64,000 nt of DNA from Serilophus lunatus (Eukaryota; Chordata; Aves; Passeriformes; Eurylaimidae), in NCBI GenBank assembly GCA_013399895.1, contig VXBA01004389.1, forward strand, positions 806,001 through 870,000. The letters run 5' to 3'. Below the pieces are notes generated by a model. It had not been told where the DNA came from. It did no database searches and worked only from the letters and a program-made list of their open reading frames with translations. A program made the translations under genes and the position numbers. This document shows positions 28,330 through 41,632 of this stretch, in pieces (the stretch's first letter is position 1; each line of letters opens with the position of its first letter).

Positions 28330-30480
28330 AGGTCCCTCAGGTGAGCACTTCAGAGAGTCTTCGCTCGCCTTGCATGCTGCTGTTCCAGGGTTATGGCATT
28401 CTCAGAATCAGCAGCCAAAGACCCATGCAGGCTTATTTTAGTCAATGGTTATTTTTATGCATCTTTTTAATCAAATATTTGGCTGCTGCAATCAACTTGA
28501 TTAATGAATGCGAGCAGGACCCCTCTGTGTTCAGTGCCTGGGTCCTTCTCTTCATTTCACACCCACATCACACCATTGCCCCTCTAATACAGGGACAAAG
28601 GTATAGGGCATCTTGCCAGGATCTAATTTATTATTTCCAAGCTTTACTAGAATTTATTCTTTCCTCTTGAACTAGAATCTGAAATAGCAAATTATTTTCC
28701 TATAAGGCAGACTGTCTAAATGATTAAACCTGTGACCATGTTGTTAACTGAAATATCCCATTTTTAAAAGCAATGGAAAAGGGTCCACGTCTCTTCAAGA
28801 CCATTTTTCGAGATCTTGCTTTATTTAAAAGCACAGCCCTCACAAATAAAACCCTCTGAATGAGACCACTAAACACGTTTCTAGAGCTGTCCGAGAGTTA
28901 TTTGGGCTGATTTACCAATGTCCATGCATTACAGCTAATCAAGGGGAATACTGCAGGGACAAAGGGAGACCAACCAGGCTAAGGTCCTGCTTTGGAAAAT
29001 CATATCCCAAATAGCAGCCGCTGCCCCAGTAGAGCTCCCAGTAATTACAGTCCCACAAGGGGTGTAATGGGAGGTAATCTAGTGCAGTTTATGAAGTTCA
29101 AAATACTCCTGTGGTGCATCTCAATTCTACAAACAACTATGTCAAACATTATATAGCTTTCCTTTGGGGACTAGTGAAAATTATACACACAGGGACTAGA
29201 AATCTATTAAGCCATTCAGCAGGTAATAATTCCTGTCAAATCAGGCAGTAATGTTGTTAGCTGCTTATTAGCTGCATTAGATACCCACAGACAAAAGGCA
29301 TCCGGCGCTGTTCTGTGGCACAGCATTATCCTTTGATTTGTTTCAGGCCACTTGTATTTGTCACCCAGCCCTCAGGAAGCCAGAGCCACCACCTGACACG
29401 TTAGCTGGAGGCTTCTCTGTAAATTGATCTTTGTGAATCACAGCAGTAGAAGCTGTGGGCTGAATTACACCCAGCTGTCTACAGGGTTGTTTTAAGAGAA
29501 GATGGTACTTTCAACTCAGGTGAGCCAAGGAAGGGATGAGCAAGTTTTGCTGCTGCAGGATATCATACCCTGAAGGCTTTGTGGTCTCCCCCAAAACAGC
29601 GCTGCACAGCCATACACAGACCAAAAGTCCAAGCAGTATTACTATTTGTATCCACCATCAGACTAAACAGATAAAATAGTCTATGATCCTACAAGAGTGA
29701 AGATGCATCAACAGGCATTTTATAGGCATAAACCAAAAATTATATTTCTGGAAGTTATGTGTCTTCTTAAGCAATTATTGAGTAGTAATCTTGGAGAGCA
29801 ATCTAATTTAAATTTCTATTTACTGTTACTATATTACAGCTGCTAAGAAAAACAGGCAGTCCCTTCTCTCCTGATTGCCTTCATCCTTTTACTGCGGATG
29901 TGTTTATCTGAAACTCCAATTGGAGCATGCAGGCAGTAACCCCTGGGGCTAAGGGCCCTGCTCGGCAGGGGTAGCATTCCCATTCCTGTATAAAGACTTC
30001 AACCACCTTAGTGCCATAAGTGATCCACTCCTCTATCCCCTGACTTACTGAAAAACCACACAGGATTTTAATTATAACATTATTTCTATGAATTACCTAA
30101 AAAAATCATGGCAGAGGAACACCATATAAACAATCATTACACAGCAAGTCACTGAAGACTTGCATTCATCATATAGAGACTAGGCTGTTAAATGCTCTTT
30201 TCCATCACATCTTAATTATTTTAATTTTAAAGCAGATTTAGAGTCAGAAACATTTCTATCTAAAGCCTAATATACATGATAGCTTCAGAGTGTGTGATCC
30301 AGCCATGAAAGAGTAAAATGTCTTTTCAATATTGCTTGTGCACATCAACATAACACAATATTGAAAACTCAGATGTGTTTACCTAGTTAACATGCATCTT
30401 TTACACGCTCTCTTAAGCCAGCACACTGTGTCAGTGGCAAAACAAAGCTGTTAAGACAAACAAAAGTACTTTAGAAAAAC
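28330..30480. promoter_or_regulatory. Candidate cluster of conserved non-coding elements
   Basis: This 2-kb stretch has no recognisable transposon or simple repeat, no coding frame, and is dense in homeodomain-like A/T cores (TTAATCAA, GATTAATGA, CTAATCAAG, GTAATTAC, repeated TTAGCTGC). It also has isolated CpGs in otherwise A/T-rich sequence (ATCCGGCGC near 29300). That texture is typical of conserved enhancers near developmental genes. It is a judgement by eye only. No comparison was made. Confidence 0.35.
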
Positions 30481-30895
30481 TTCATTCAGTTTTTATCTCT
30501 TTGTAGTTGCCCCTAATTTTATATTCTTCTGCTCCTTTTTTGTTCCCCATGTGAAGTCAAGCACCATTCCCCAGCTGGAATACTGAAACTTCCAGTTCAA
30601 AAGCTCAAGGCGTGCAGTTTGAAGCAAAGAGTCTCAGCCTTGCAGTCCCTGTCTTCAGTTTCCTCAGCTGGTATTGATTGTTTATCAGGTACTGGAAAAG
30701 TGACTTTCTTGACCTACCGTTCCAGTAAGCAAGAGGAGCCTCTGTACCATTATTACCTTCCTCATCATGTCTGGGCATTTGTCCTGCCTCAGGACTGTCT
30801 TTGGGAATGCCCAGCCTCCCTCTCTTCTCCTCTACTGCTCAAACACACTCAAAACAAAATACGTGAAGTTATCTCTGTGCAGAATAATGGAAACC

Positions 30896-30919
30896 AAAAA
30901 AAAAAAAAATAAAAAAAAA
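30896..30919 (+). repeat. Poly-A tract
   Basis: Twenty-four bases of A with a single T. No retroposed body is recognised next to it. Confidence 0.85.
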
Positions 30920-33900
30920 CCCAGACCAAACAGTACTTGATATGATTCAGGGCTTAAAGGCAAAGAGAGACGATGCTGGGGCTGCCTTCCACTCTGCCAA
31001 AAGGGAGAGGGACTGTCTCTGTGTAAATCACTCACTCTACAGAGAGTCTCCAGCTCCCACCATGTGCTGCAGCATCTCCAAAAAAACTCAAGCTGAGTGC
31101 TCAGCCAGCATTCTCAAAATCCTTTGAAGTTTGCACAGGCATTGCCTTTTGAAAGCCGTATGAAAGACACCACCTGGACAAGCCTTGCTCCAAGAGAAGG
31201 AAGTTCCCTGATTTCAAACATTATACATATTTAATAAAAAAAAGTTTGTACAATGGAGGAAAGTAAATACTGCATTTTCATTAATTCCCCTAAAGTGTTT
31301 CAAATACAGAAAAAATAAAATAATTTTTCCTCATGCAAAAGAGAGCAAAGTGGCATTCATTACTTTCTGGCTTTGGCCACAGCAGCAGGTTGACAGGAGT
31401 CACATGTATGGGGGGACTGGGCTCTCATGGCAGCTGTACATCCCATGGTCCTGCAGCAGCAGCTCCACCTCATCCTGGATCAGGGCTGAGGCAGCTGCCA
31501 CCACTGCCTACCATAGAAAAAAAATCCTGCAGATAGGATCAGATAGTCACAAGGATTTTCTGCCAACAAAATTTCAGGTTTCCACTATGTTTTGAATGAA
31601 GCTTTTAATAGCAATTTTTTTTTTCCCCCCAGTGAATATCCCATCAGGTATTTTATTGAAGCTACTTCAACTTGTTAAAGTTTCTAAAGACTAAGAACTC
31701 TATAAAAATTCATAAATTGCTACATAGCTATATATTTAACCAAAATTCCATTTCTAAGGACCAGCAGCCTGTGTACCCAGTAGAAAGCATGTGTGGCCAT
31801 GAAAGCTGGCAGGGAAGATGTTTGGGTGGGCTGAGTGAGTGAGTAAAGCTGCTCCTTCTTCCCAGTCCAGCCCAGCCCTGGATGCTCAGCTGCAATGATC
31901 TGCAGGATTCAGCTCTGTGCAATCCCTCTGTCCAACTTCTCAACCTTGCTTTGACTGCTGGGGCCAGTCAGATTTCTCATTTAAAGGATAATTAACCTTC
32001 CAGGTGAAGGCCAGGGACCCAGGCTGCACAGAAGTGCTGCTGCTGGGAAAACTGTGGAAACTCCAGCTGCAGGGCTCTCAATTCAAATCCCACTTCACTG
32101 CACACCAATCTCTCTATCTATACAACTTCGAGGTATATTTTATCTATCTCTCTAACACATCCATTTAAAACATGTTTAAACTTTTAGAGCATCAGAAAAT
32201 AGTGCATCATTTGTTTTTTCTGTCTTTCAGAGGCTGGAAAAGCCCTTGCTGCATTTCTTATTAGGGTTGGAGCATGTCACAGCATGTGGGCTCCGGCAGT
32301 CATTGCCTGGAGAAGGTATTTGAGTAGCCCTGCTGTTCAGTACGTTTTTTCTCTGGGAGAGGAAACTCCTGACCGGTGACCATGGTCTGGACCTCACCAC
32401 AAATGGCACAGATCCACCCAGCCCCCAGCACAGTGTCTGGCTTCTCATCCTTGTGCTCAGCTCCGGTACCATTGCCACAGCAATCCCACCTCATTCATTA
32501 GGGGAATTATCGGCACATTGGGAAAAAAAAATAAAGAGAAACACAAAAAGAAAGGCAGTTAAAAAGCACTACAAAATGAGAAATCGACCCCACAGGTCGT
32601 GGAGCATTGCCCCCTGCCACCCCTTTGATCATTAGTTTTGATCTATTTAGCTCTGTAGGGCACAGATGATAAATGAGGAACCCTTTCCCTGAGTATAGTG
32701 GGAGAAGGAGGGAGAGCAAGGGATTGCAGGTATTTAACAACAGTATTAGTGCCAGCAGAGAGCTGCCATCACAACACTTGCTCAACACAGTGGCTCAGAG
32801 GCCTTTGGCACATCCACAAAGCAAGGAGCTGAAGGATCAAGTGACGGAGTCCATCTGAGAAATCCCTGTGGGCACGTCAGGACTCCCAACATCACCTGGG
32901 AAAACACAGTCTGTGCTATGGGATGCACCTCTCACTTACTTGCTCTATAACATGTGTTCAGCCTCTCTACCTCAGCTCCTGTTGCAACAGGCACTCTCTC
33001 ACCTTTACCTTGGAGACAGGTTTGTGTTTGTCTGACGTGGACAGATTTATCACCTGTCAGAGTGCTGCAGGACATGCAGGGGTAAGAGAGAAAGGACCTT
33101 GAGTTAGAGGTGATCCCACAAATGCAGCAAAATCATCCCCCCCTCAGGGTACTTCCCAGCTGAGGAAAGGGGTATTCTGCTACTTTGGACTTGGCTGTCA
33201 ACCTGCACAGTTTGGCAAATAAACCATGTTTGACATTTTGTAGGTCAGGCGAGTTAATGGAGGTGAGAGAGGAGCAAAGGTTGTCAGGTCACAATTTGGC
33301 TGAAATCAAAGTGCATTAGGCAATAATTAGAGTTCTTCTATAAATACTCAGAGATTTGTAAAATGCAAGAGGTACACACGGCTGCTGCCAGCCCCAGCCC
33401 AGGACCGCTTCCAGGGTGTCTGCTTGGGCTGAGCACTGTGATGACACCAGAACAGCCTGGTTATGGCTCAGCTCCCCAAAGAGGGCTGTAGGGTACAGAT
33501 TGTCTTGGCATGTGGCTCCTTAATGCTGCATTTCTTATTAAGCAAGTCATAATGTATTTTTGTATACGTTTCATCCCAGTTCTGTGTGACTGCAGCCAGG
33601 CAAGCTCAGCTGTGCAGGGGCCACCAGCACCAGATACCTGGCCACATCTCCTCCCTGTACCCACTAAGAGCATGAGGCTTTGCAGCAGCTACACCAGCAG
33701 GACAACAGGACAAGTTTCTAAAGTGAAGGCCAGGGAGACACCCTCTTATCCCGCTTAAAATATCCTTCCCAGGAAAAAATAACTAATCTGGCTTAGGCAG
33801 GCACAGTTTGGACATATCAGGTCACACTAGGCCATCTGCATTTTGGGAGGCTCAGCCCCACCCCTGCCACCCACCTGCCCCAGGACTGAGCAGCCCACCC

Positions 33901-36900
33901 TGCCCACAGGATCAGTGTGCAGGTGGGCTGGCTGGTGCTTCCTAACCCACTGGAGGCTTTCTGAAGCTGTGCAAACCTAGGAAGCTGCACAGCTGCCATA
34001 AAACACTTCTCAAGCATGCAGAGGAGATATTTAGTCAGAGCCTTAGTCAGAGCCACAACAAAAGTAGAAACGATTGGGGAACCTATCTTGTTCTTCAGTC
34101 TGAAAAGCAATGTGGGATCCAGGAGTGCCCTAAACCCAGGCCAGAGCTGCACTGGGGATTGATGCTGCAGGAAATTTGATGGAGCACCAGAAAAAAACTC
34201 TCCTGATGAAAACACCATGTTGATGGCAAACTTCTATGAAAACATTCCTCTTCCTCAAACCAGCTCTCAGGTAACAGCACGTTTTGCTCAAAAACACCTT
34301 ACAAGCCGTACTGACAGCACTGCTGAGACATCTGTGCAGCATCACCACAGCAGGGTAAGATTATCATCATCTACACTTTGTGGATGACAAGAACAACATG
34401 CACCTTGTTACAACAAATCCCTATCAGAACTATGATAAAGCCAAGCAGAGCTCTGCTCTATCTCTGCTTGTGGGTGCAACAGGTCTTACAACAAACGGCA
34501 CTGGTCACAGCATCCCTGTGCTCTCTCCCGTGCACTCCCTACAACCAGCTACAAGGAAAGGTTGAATTCATTCATAAGTGAATTGCAACAAGAGTACAAA
34601 AGTCTCCCCATCGTTTTCTCCTGAAGTGGCTTCACATACTGCATGTGACATCACCCCATTCATCGATTCCCCACCAGTGCACCTCTGATGCTCCCTGTAC
34701 CAAGGGAATCAGTCCCACCCAGCATCCACAGGTAATCTCACACCTCTTCTTTTGGAGCACTCTGCAGGCAGCTGGGCATCCAAATCTGCAGGGAGACATC
34801 AATTCATTAGCTCCAAACAGGAAGACAAGGCTCTAATCTTCCTTGCTTTAATATGACTGGAAGGCATCAGCCTTTCCAAGGTGTGCCACCAGATGCTTTC
34901 AGTTAGATGCTTTTTTCCAGGCAGGTTGGGCTAAAGGGTTTTCCAGGCTGCAGCAATGCTGGATTTCTTGTGGGAAAGTGCCATCCTGTGGCTACAAGTG
35001 AAACCCTGAATGCACACTCACACCAGGCAAAGCCTCCTGAGACAAATCTACCATGACTAGTAAAGAGACATTCCAGTGCAGTCGTGTTGCAAAAAGGCAA
35101 ATTACCCCCTCCCATCCCCACAGCGGTTCAGCTGCAAATCTGCATTACAACAAATTCTTGCATTTTCCTTGTTTTCTGGCTCCCTTGGGAGTTTTACCAG
35201 GCCCTTCACATTTAATATTTATTATTATTCAAGGCATAACTTCTATTGTTGGAAGTTGGAGAAAATAATAAAACCAACCCCAAACTAAACACCACCATGT
35301 TGAATAGACGGTTTCTGGGGTTTCATGTCAGGCCAGTCAGTGCTGACAGACCACTTGCCACACTGCAGACAGCAGCACCCAGCCTTGGGCTCTGCAACAA
35401 GGGAGGAATGGAGAAACTTCTGGTAAACCTGCTCAGAGATGCAAAGCTGGACACACTTTTGCCTTCTCACCTGAAGCCAATTTAGAAAGTCCTCCTCCCC
35501 TGGGCATCAAACATAGCTCAGGAAATGCATCCTTTTCAGAAAAGCCAGACTGTCTTTGCCTTGAATCATCAAATTTCAGACATAGTTCATTAAAAATACC
35601 TACCATAAGACACGATGCCTCTGCTGCTGCCGCTGCAGAGCAGTGAGCCCATCTCTATAGAATTTGCATCTGAAAGGAGATTAAAAGGACAACGTACTTT
35701 AATCTAACTTCCATATTTATTTAAACCTTAAATCTAGCTACGCTTGGAACCTATCAAAAAATAAAAAGCACTAAGCCTCCACAACACCAAACAGCAGACA
35801 CCCTGAGGATTGGGCAAAGCCTCTGTCTGAGTCTCCCAGCAACTGAAACACCAAATTTCCAGCAGTTCTTCACAGTGGATAGCCAGCATCCAGTGTATGT
35901 GACCAACAGAGGGTGGAGGTTTGCTGGGAGGGGACAGGAGGACTATGGTCTAGCTCTGCAAGCAGCAGGAACGCTGCACAGGGCTCTGCACCTCAGGGTA
36001 GGAGGGGAGGCCAAAACACCAGCAGCAGATGCAGGTGGAGCTCTTGCTGTCCTTGTGTTTCACACCTTGGGCAGAGGAGTGACAGCAGCAGAGTTTGGGA
36101 GTTCCCACCGTGGGTAGTTCCCACTCTTGCACTCCTGAGTTTTTAGGTTCTGCCCTATGGGGGAATTTGTGTCCCCAGGGATCTGCCCAAGTTTATCCAT
36201 CCCCATGGGCAATGCCAAGCTGAGATTCCCAAAGGCAGCGAGCAGAGCAGGAAGCCACTCACCCCAGTCAGCCAGGGAAGGGCCTCAGGTCACTGGTGAA
36301 AAGGGATTAACCACCCAGTTCAAAATAAGGGGGATGCAAGCCTGAGGTGTGAACCATAAGGTGTAGGCTTTCTCTTAGATTAATCACTCAAATGACAGGA
36401 TCAGGGAGAAAACTTTCCATATAGCTAAGCAGCCAGGGCATTTAGCTGGGAAGGAGATGTACTCAAACCCCTGCTCCAGTTAATGTTCTTTTATAAAAGA
36501 ACTGGAACAACTTCAACGAGATGTTAAAAGAGATTTGTCCTGGATGCTCACGAAGCATGTCATCTTCTAGGCTTTAGAGAAACAAACATGGCTTCTGTAC
36601 TGGTCTGTCTTCAGAATGATACACCTTTCCTGATCTTTGTTTTAATTCATGAAAAGATGAAAAAAACCAAAACAAACACTTGTCTCAGCCACATCAGCAT
36701 TACATGTTCCATATCAAGCACTACACCTTCAGCTCCTATAAATTCATTACATTCTCTAGGCCTCTCTCCAGCAGTAAATGCATTTGCACTGAACACATCA
36801 CAACTCCGGGAAAAAAAACCCTACAGCCACTCTGCATGCTGCTGTGAATCAGAGCAGATGAGGTGCTGTGGTAAAACTGGAAATCCAGGAAACATCTTGA

Positions 36901-37884
36901 ATCTTCATCCAAAACATGACTCACAGGTCTCCCTCCAGTCTGGCTTCAGAAAAGATGCCGAAAGGTGTTTCCCAGTAGGAGTAACACCACTGACAAAACA
37001 GCTGTACTATGCTAAAATTATCAGAAAACATATGTTACCTATATAATATGGGAAGAAACAGCTAGTGCAGCAAGAGCAAAATTCCAGAAACTGTCATCTC
37101 TGTGCTGGTATGGGGACTCCCAAGGGAGCAATGCACCCAAACACACAGGACGTTGCTTCTCACGGGAGTTTTTGATGAAAACGTTGAGAGGAAAGAAAGA
37201 TACATCTGCAGTACCCACACAGAAACTGGGGTCTCAGCACTGTTTAAAATAGGAAACTCAAAGGCTTATTCCAGAACAGGGGTGACTGGCACTTAGAGCT
37301 CAATATTCCAACACTTTGCTTCTGCAGGGGAAATTAACAACAAAAAATACACACCCCAAAAAAACCACAACAATAAGCAAACAACCAAAATTATGGTAAC
37401 AACCTATTTCTCTTAATTTTACTGCCACAGAAGAGTTTGTCCTACACAGAAAAAGCCACGGATATCAGGCAGTCTTGCCCCCCCCACCAGCTGGCAGCAC
37501 GACCACACCCAGCACCACATGCCCAGTAGTCGCCTCCAGGCAGCTTTTCAAGCAGCAACTCATCCATCCCAACAATATCTTAATGTTTGGTAACAAACTT
37601 TTTCACAGAATGAATAGATGAGCCTAAACCAACCTGGCAGTGACTTCTGATTTATTTCAAGTTAAGCTGCATGAAAATATAAGCATTTAAGCACACTAAA
37701 CCAATTAAATCTGGAGTCTTAGCTCATCTAGTAGAATGAAATCGAACTCCTTGAGAACAGAAAAGGTGCCAAGTTCAGACAGGCCAGTCTGCAACTTTTT
37801 TGTGCTCTTTGCAATTTTCTGTGCAAAAACAGCACTGCTCCAAGTCACCCAGCAGGCACCAGGACAACAAGTGCAAGTCTCCTT

Positions 37885-37945
37885 TACAGAATTACAGAAT
37901 CATTTAAGTTGGAAAATGCCTTTAAGGCATCTCATCTTTCAGCTC
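37885..37945 (-). mobile_element. Short CR1 LINE 3'-end fragment
   Basis: The plus strand reads ACAGAATTACAGAATCATTT, then AAGTTGGAAAATGCCTTTAA and GGCATCTCATC, a diverged complement of the CR1 3' terminus. The fragment may continue to the right, but similarity is no longer clear by eye. Confidence 0.65.
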
Positions 37946-40848
37946 ATAGGGACAGCCTTCTCTTGTACCTTTCAAGATTTCCTTCTTGAAGCATGTCCAC
38001 CCTTCCTGACTCCTTTGCCTTTCAAGACTGCCTCCCAAAGGACTCTTGTCAACCAGTCTCATAAACTGGCCACAAGCTATTCCATGACATCAATCCCATT
38101 AAATCCTCCATTACAAAATAAAGCACAGTCACTTTGTTACTAATCATCTAATAATGTTTCACAAACACCAACATAGGGTTTTTGTCATCTCACATTTCTA
38201 CATGTCTATTTTGTGTACTCAAAGCTTAATTTAAAGTACCTAGATGCAAATCATAATTGTTTTCTTCATGTAACCTCCCAATAATCAGTTTTGGGAGAAG
38301 AAAAATATGATTTCATTCTAACTTTAACATTTGCCTTTACAATTAACATTTCGGATACTTTAAGCCCAATCCAGCACAGAACAATGGGAGATGCAAGTTT
38401 CAGGACAGCAGAGGGTTTGTCTGAAATAACCTGTGCTTCACATTCTACAGTGGTTTATACAGTCCCTGGGGTGACCTACCCACAGGCTGCTCAGCCCCTC
38501 CAGCAGCACATCAGATTCAGATCTGGGGTCACAGGTCCAAAACACTGATGTGAACCATTTCCAGAGAGTTATTCCCAGCGTACAAAAGGATTACAGCTGG
38601 TATGTTTAAGTATTGATGACTCTCCATGCACTACAAGTTATTAATTGGAACTGCTGAGTTTTAGTTCCTTAATGCACCTGCAATCAGGTGTGGCCATGTA
38701 ACTTCTCTAAAATGATCTCGACAGTATAAAGAAAATGCAAAACACTGCAAAAAAACCCTCCCACTTGCTTCGTTTTATGAGAAACTTAGTTTCTTGTAGC
38801 TGCAATCTACAATTAACTTCTGTGTAAGGGTATGACTGCTTCCCCCTCCCTTCTCTTCTACACAATTAACAGAAGTTTAAAGCCACTTTCTTGGAACCTC
38901 AGGATGATGAACATTACTAGAACAATCAAGTGCAACAAAACATTAAGTTCCTACATCCCTGACTGTGCAATTCGTGTGCAGGTAGCTCAAATTGTATGTG
39001 TCTCACCTGAGCAAGTAAGGCAACATTTGGGATGCTCCACAGCTCTTCTGGCTCCTGTCACCTCTTCTGAGAGCTGAGGTCCATCAGAGAGACAACACAG
39101 CTTCTCTTTGGAGAATTATAGTTCTATACACAGGATTCAGAGTTTGGTGCTGAAGGTGTCTAAAATCACTTTGTCCTGCACTGCTTCGCTATTTTTTATT
39201 AAGTTTTGGCAGCAGGGATCCCTCAACCTAGGAAATACCTCCCAGCCTTACTCCTGAACACACAGAGCTCACGATGAAAACTCCAGTAGTACCTGCACTT
39301 CCCTCATTGAGTTCATCTGGAATGCAAAGCCATCTTACTTTACACTTGGCAGCAACCACTGCCCTCAGCCTGACAGCTTTCACACTCACAAGGCAACTCT
39401 CCCTCCCACCAGAGCTCACACGAGCTGGCTCCATTCCCTGACATACCAGCCATTTGCTAATCCAGTTAAAACTGTGCCAGACACACAAGCTCAGCTCTAG
39501 AAGGCTCCTCAACTCCAAGCAGGGTGTTTTTGCAAAATCCCAGCCTAACAAACCTGCCTAGAGCAGCAGTCCCCTCCTGTTGCAGCCTGTCTTTTCCTAT
39601 TCCTCTCCTCTGCTGAAAGAGCCCAGCTGCTCCAACATAATCCATGAGAACTACCCATTGGATTCCTTATTCACCACACATCCAGGAACAGCCAAATCCT
39701 GAATGTTTGAATGCCACCACCCTAGTCCAGCTGTTTGCAGAGCAGATCCACTCAGCACCCAAGTCCAGGCAAAACTGAGTACTTACAGCCTACAAAGGAT
39801 CTGCACAAAGCCAGATTTAAGTCTCACTCTGAGCAGAGCCTCCCCAAGTAATCTGTGACTCACAGCTCCTGCACCCCAGCTCCCACCCGTTGGGCTCCCT
39901 GTACATCAACTCAATTCTGCTGGAGCCGCTTCGCCCACTGTCTCAGCTCATCCCATATGCATCAAGAGGCCTGAACAGGACAGGAAAAGGAAATGGGGGA
40001 GAAACACATCTGATCTCTGATCTGGGCTCCAAAAGATCCACAAACCAGAGCTGTGATCTGTACCTACGGCCACCTGCATAGAGGCCTGTCCTTCAGCTAA
40101 GAGTGTACCTCCATACCTACACAGTCTGTGCACCTTTGCACATAACCCCAGAGATCTACCTACAGCTGCATGTGACAGAACAGCTACTCACTCCTTTTCT
40201 TCATGCTTCCTCACTGTTACCTGTCTATGTGTCAGGAATCTGAGCTTTTTGAGTGAATTTTGCCTTATTTTCAAGGCCCCTGCAGTGTATCACTGGAGCA
40301 TGATAGATCCAGATTGTTGGAAAAGCACTGGTTAAATTAACTTTATTTCATGCATATTTGCCTATCCATCTTTCCTACCACATAAATTAGTGAACAGTTA
40401 TGACTCAAATAGTGACTTCTTGAAAAACTCTAAAAAACTCACTGATAGGAAGATGTTAATAACAAACTTTCATAATACAATTATTTAACAATTTCTTGTT
40501 TGTATTGCATTCTATTTGATTCCAACATGTGTATTTTTACAGTGTTTGCTGTAAAAACACTTTTCTATTATTTATCTTTGTTTTGGAGTCACATTTACCG
40601 TGCTTTGAAGCAACTAGAGACTCTGGCAATTGATAGGCTTCTCCGAAAAAAATCTGAGACATCTTTGCAAGTCAGAGAAGACCAGATCTCCCTCTTGTGG
40701 TCTTCTACTCAAACAGCCTTAACTGCATTTGTGAGCACAGAAGCGTCTAAAGAAGAGTTTTCTTTCATCAAATATCAACAGAAATTTCAATTCCATTCAC
40801 TATATAAAACATTCTCTAGGAAAAGAATGAGAAAGAGATTGTTTTCAC

Positions 40849-40854
40849 TTTATT
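40849..40854 (-). terminator. Possible distal ACTR3 polyadenylation signal (AATAAA)
   Basis: A second AATAAA on the minus strand lies about 360 bases beyond the main candidate. If used, it would extend the 3' UTR to roughly 1.2 kb. Nothing in the sequence shows that it is used. Confidence 0.3.
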
Positions 40855-41209
40855 TTTATCTACATGGTATTTTCCGGCAGAAAAACCACAGAGATTGAAA
40901 ACACGGTGCTGACTCCTGTATGCCACCACCTGAAAGAAAGTGGTGGGGGAAAGAGTTACAGTACAAAGTAGATGAACAAACCTAGCAGTGGAGGAGCTGT
41001 TAGGTTTGTATAGGTAAGTGCTATCTAGCTGAACACACAAACTGCAGTTCTAAAATGCTCACACTTCAGTTACACAAAGCACATTACAATCTCTACCTCA
41101 CAGACCAACCTTACTCCTCAAAAGTCACAGTGGATATGGAGGAACCCATGCTCACAATTTCCCATGAGATTAACAAGTCTGACACCAATATAAAAAGAAA
41201 TTTTGTGCC

Positions 41210-41215
41210 TTTATT
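41210..41215 (-). terminator. ACTR3: Main candidate ACTR3 polyadenylation signal (AATAAA)
   Basis: A canonical AATAAA is read on the minus strand. About 25 to 40 bases downstream is a GU-rich stretch (TTGGTGTCAGACTTGTT), as expected for a cleavage site. ATTAAA variants at 41267-41272 and 41573-41578 could give shorter mRNAs. Confidence 0.65.
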
Positions 41216-41632
41216 GGAATGGTGTTAGGCTTTAAATACACCAATTTTGATAACCTGATTATTTGGTTTAATTAGAAATGACACTACAGAACTGCAATAC
41301 TGGTCCAACAGTCTTGTCTTTACTTTTTTTTTTTTAAAGCAAGAGATAGTATGAAAATGCACCAAGTAATCAGAAAGCACTAGCAGGCATTGGTTAATCC
41401 AAGATACTAGCTTCTTAGTTCCAAAAGCACTCGCATTGTATGGAACCCAGGATTTAGACTGGTCATGATTTGCAAGAGCTAGTCGCAGGGGTCATGACTT
41501 TTCTTTTTTTTTTTTTTAAATTTACTTTCAAGTTGGTCACTGGTAAAATTTTTCCTCAAATATTACAGTTTCTTTAATTCATATTTTTTTCCTCAAAGTA
41601 TAAAAAAGTATGAAATATAAACAAGCTCCTGT

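Larger units (their letters stand above)
30481..41189. other. Intergenic downstream flank of ACTR3, no gene recognised
   Basis: It holds the poly-A tract and the short CR1 piece listed separately, a small TCTA-rich run near 32100-32160, and a 12-base tandem duplication at 34031-34054. Several 130-152 codon frames exist but look random. Another gene's non-coding transcript cannot be excluded. Confidence 0.7.

Noticed and set aside
33360..33460. A G/C-richer patch considered as a promoter
   Set aside because: CpG dinucleotides are not clustered and no first exon or start follows.
36588..37046. A 152-codon plus-strand open frame
   Set aside because: The translation is not recognisable and the region has the look of ordinary intergenic sequence.
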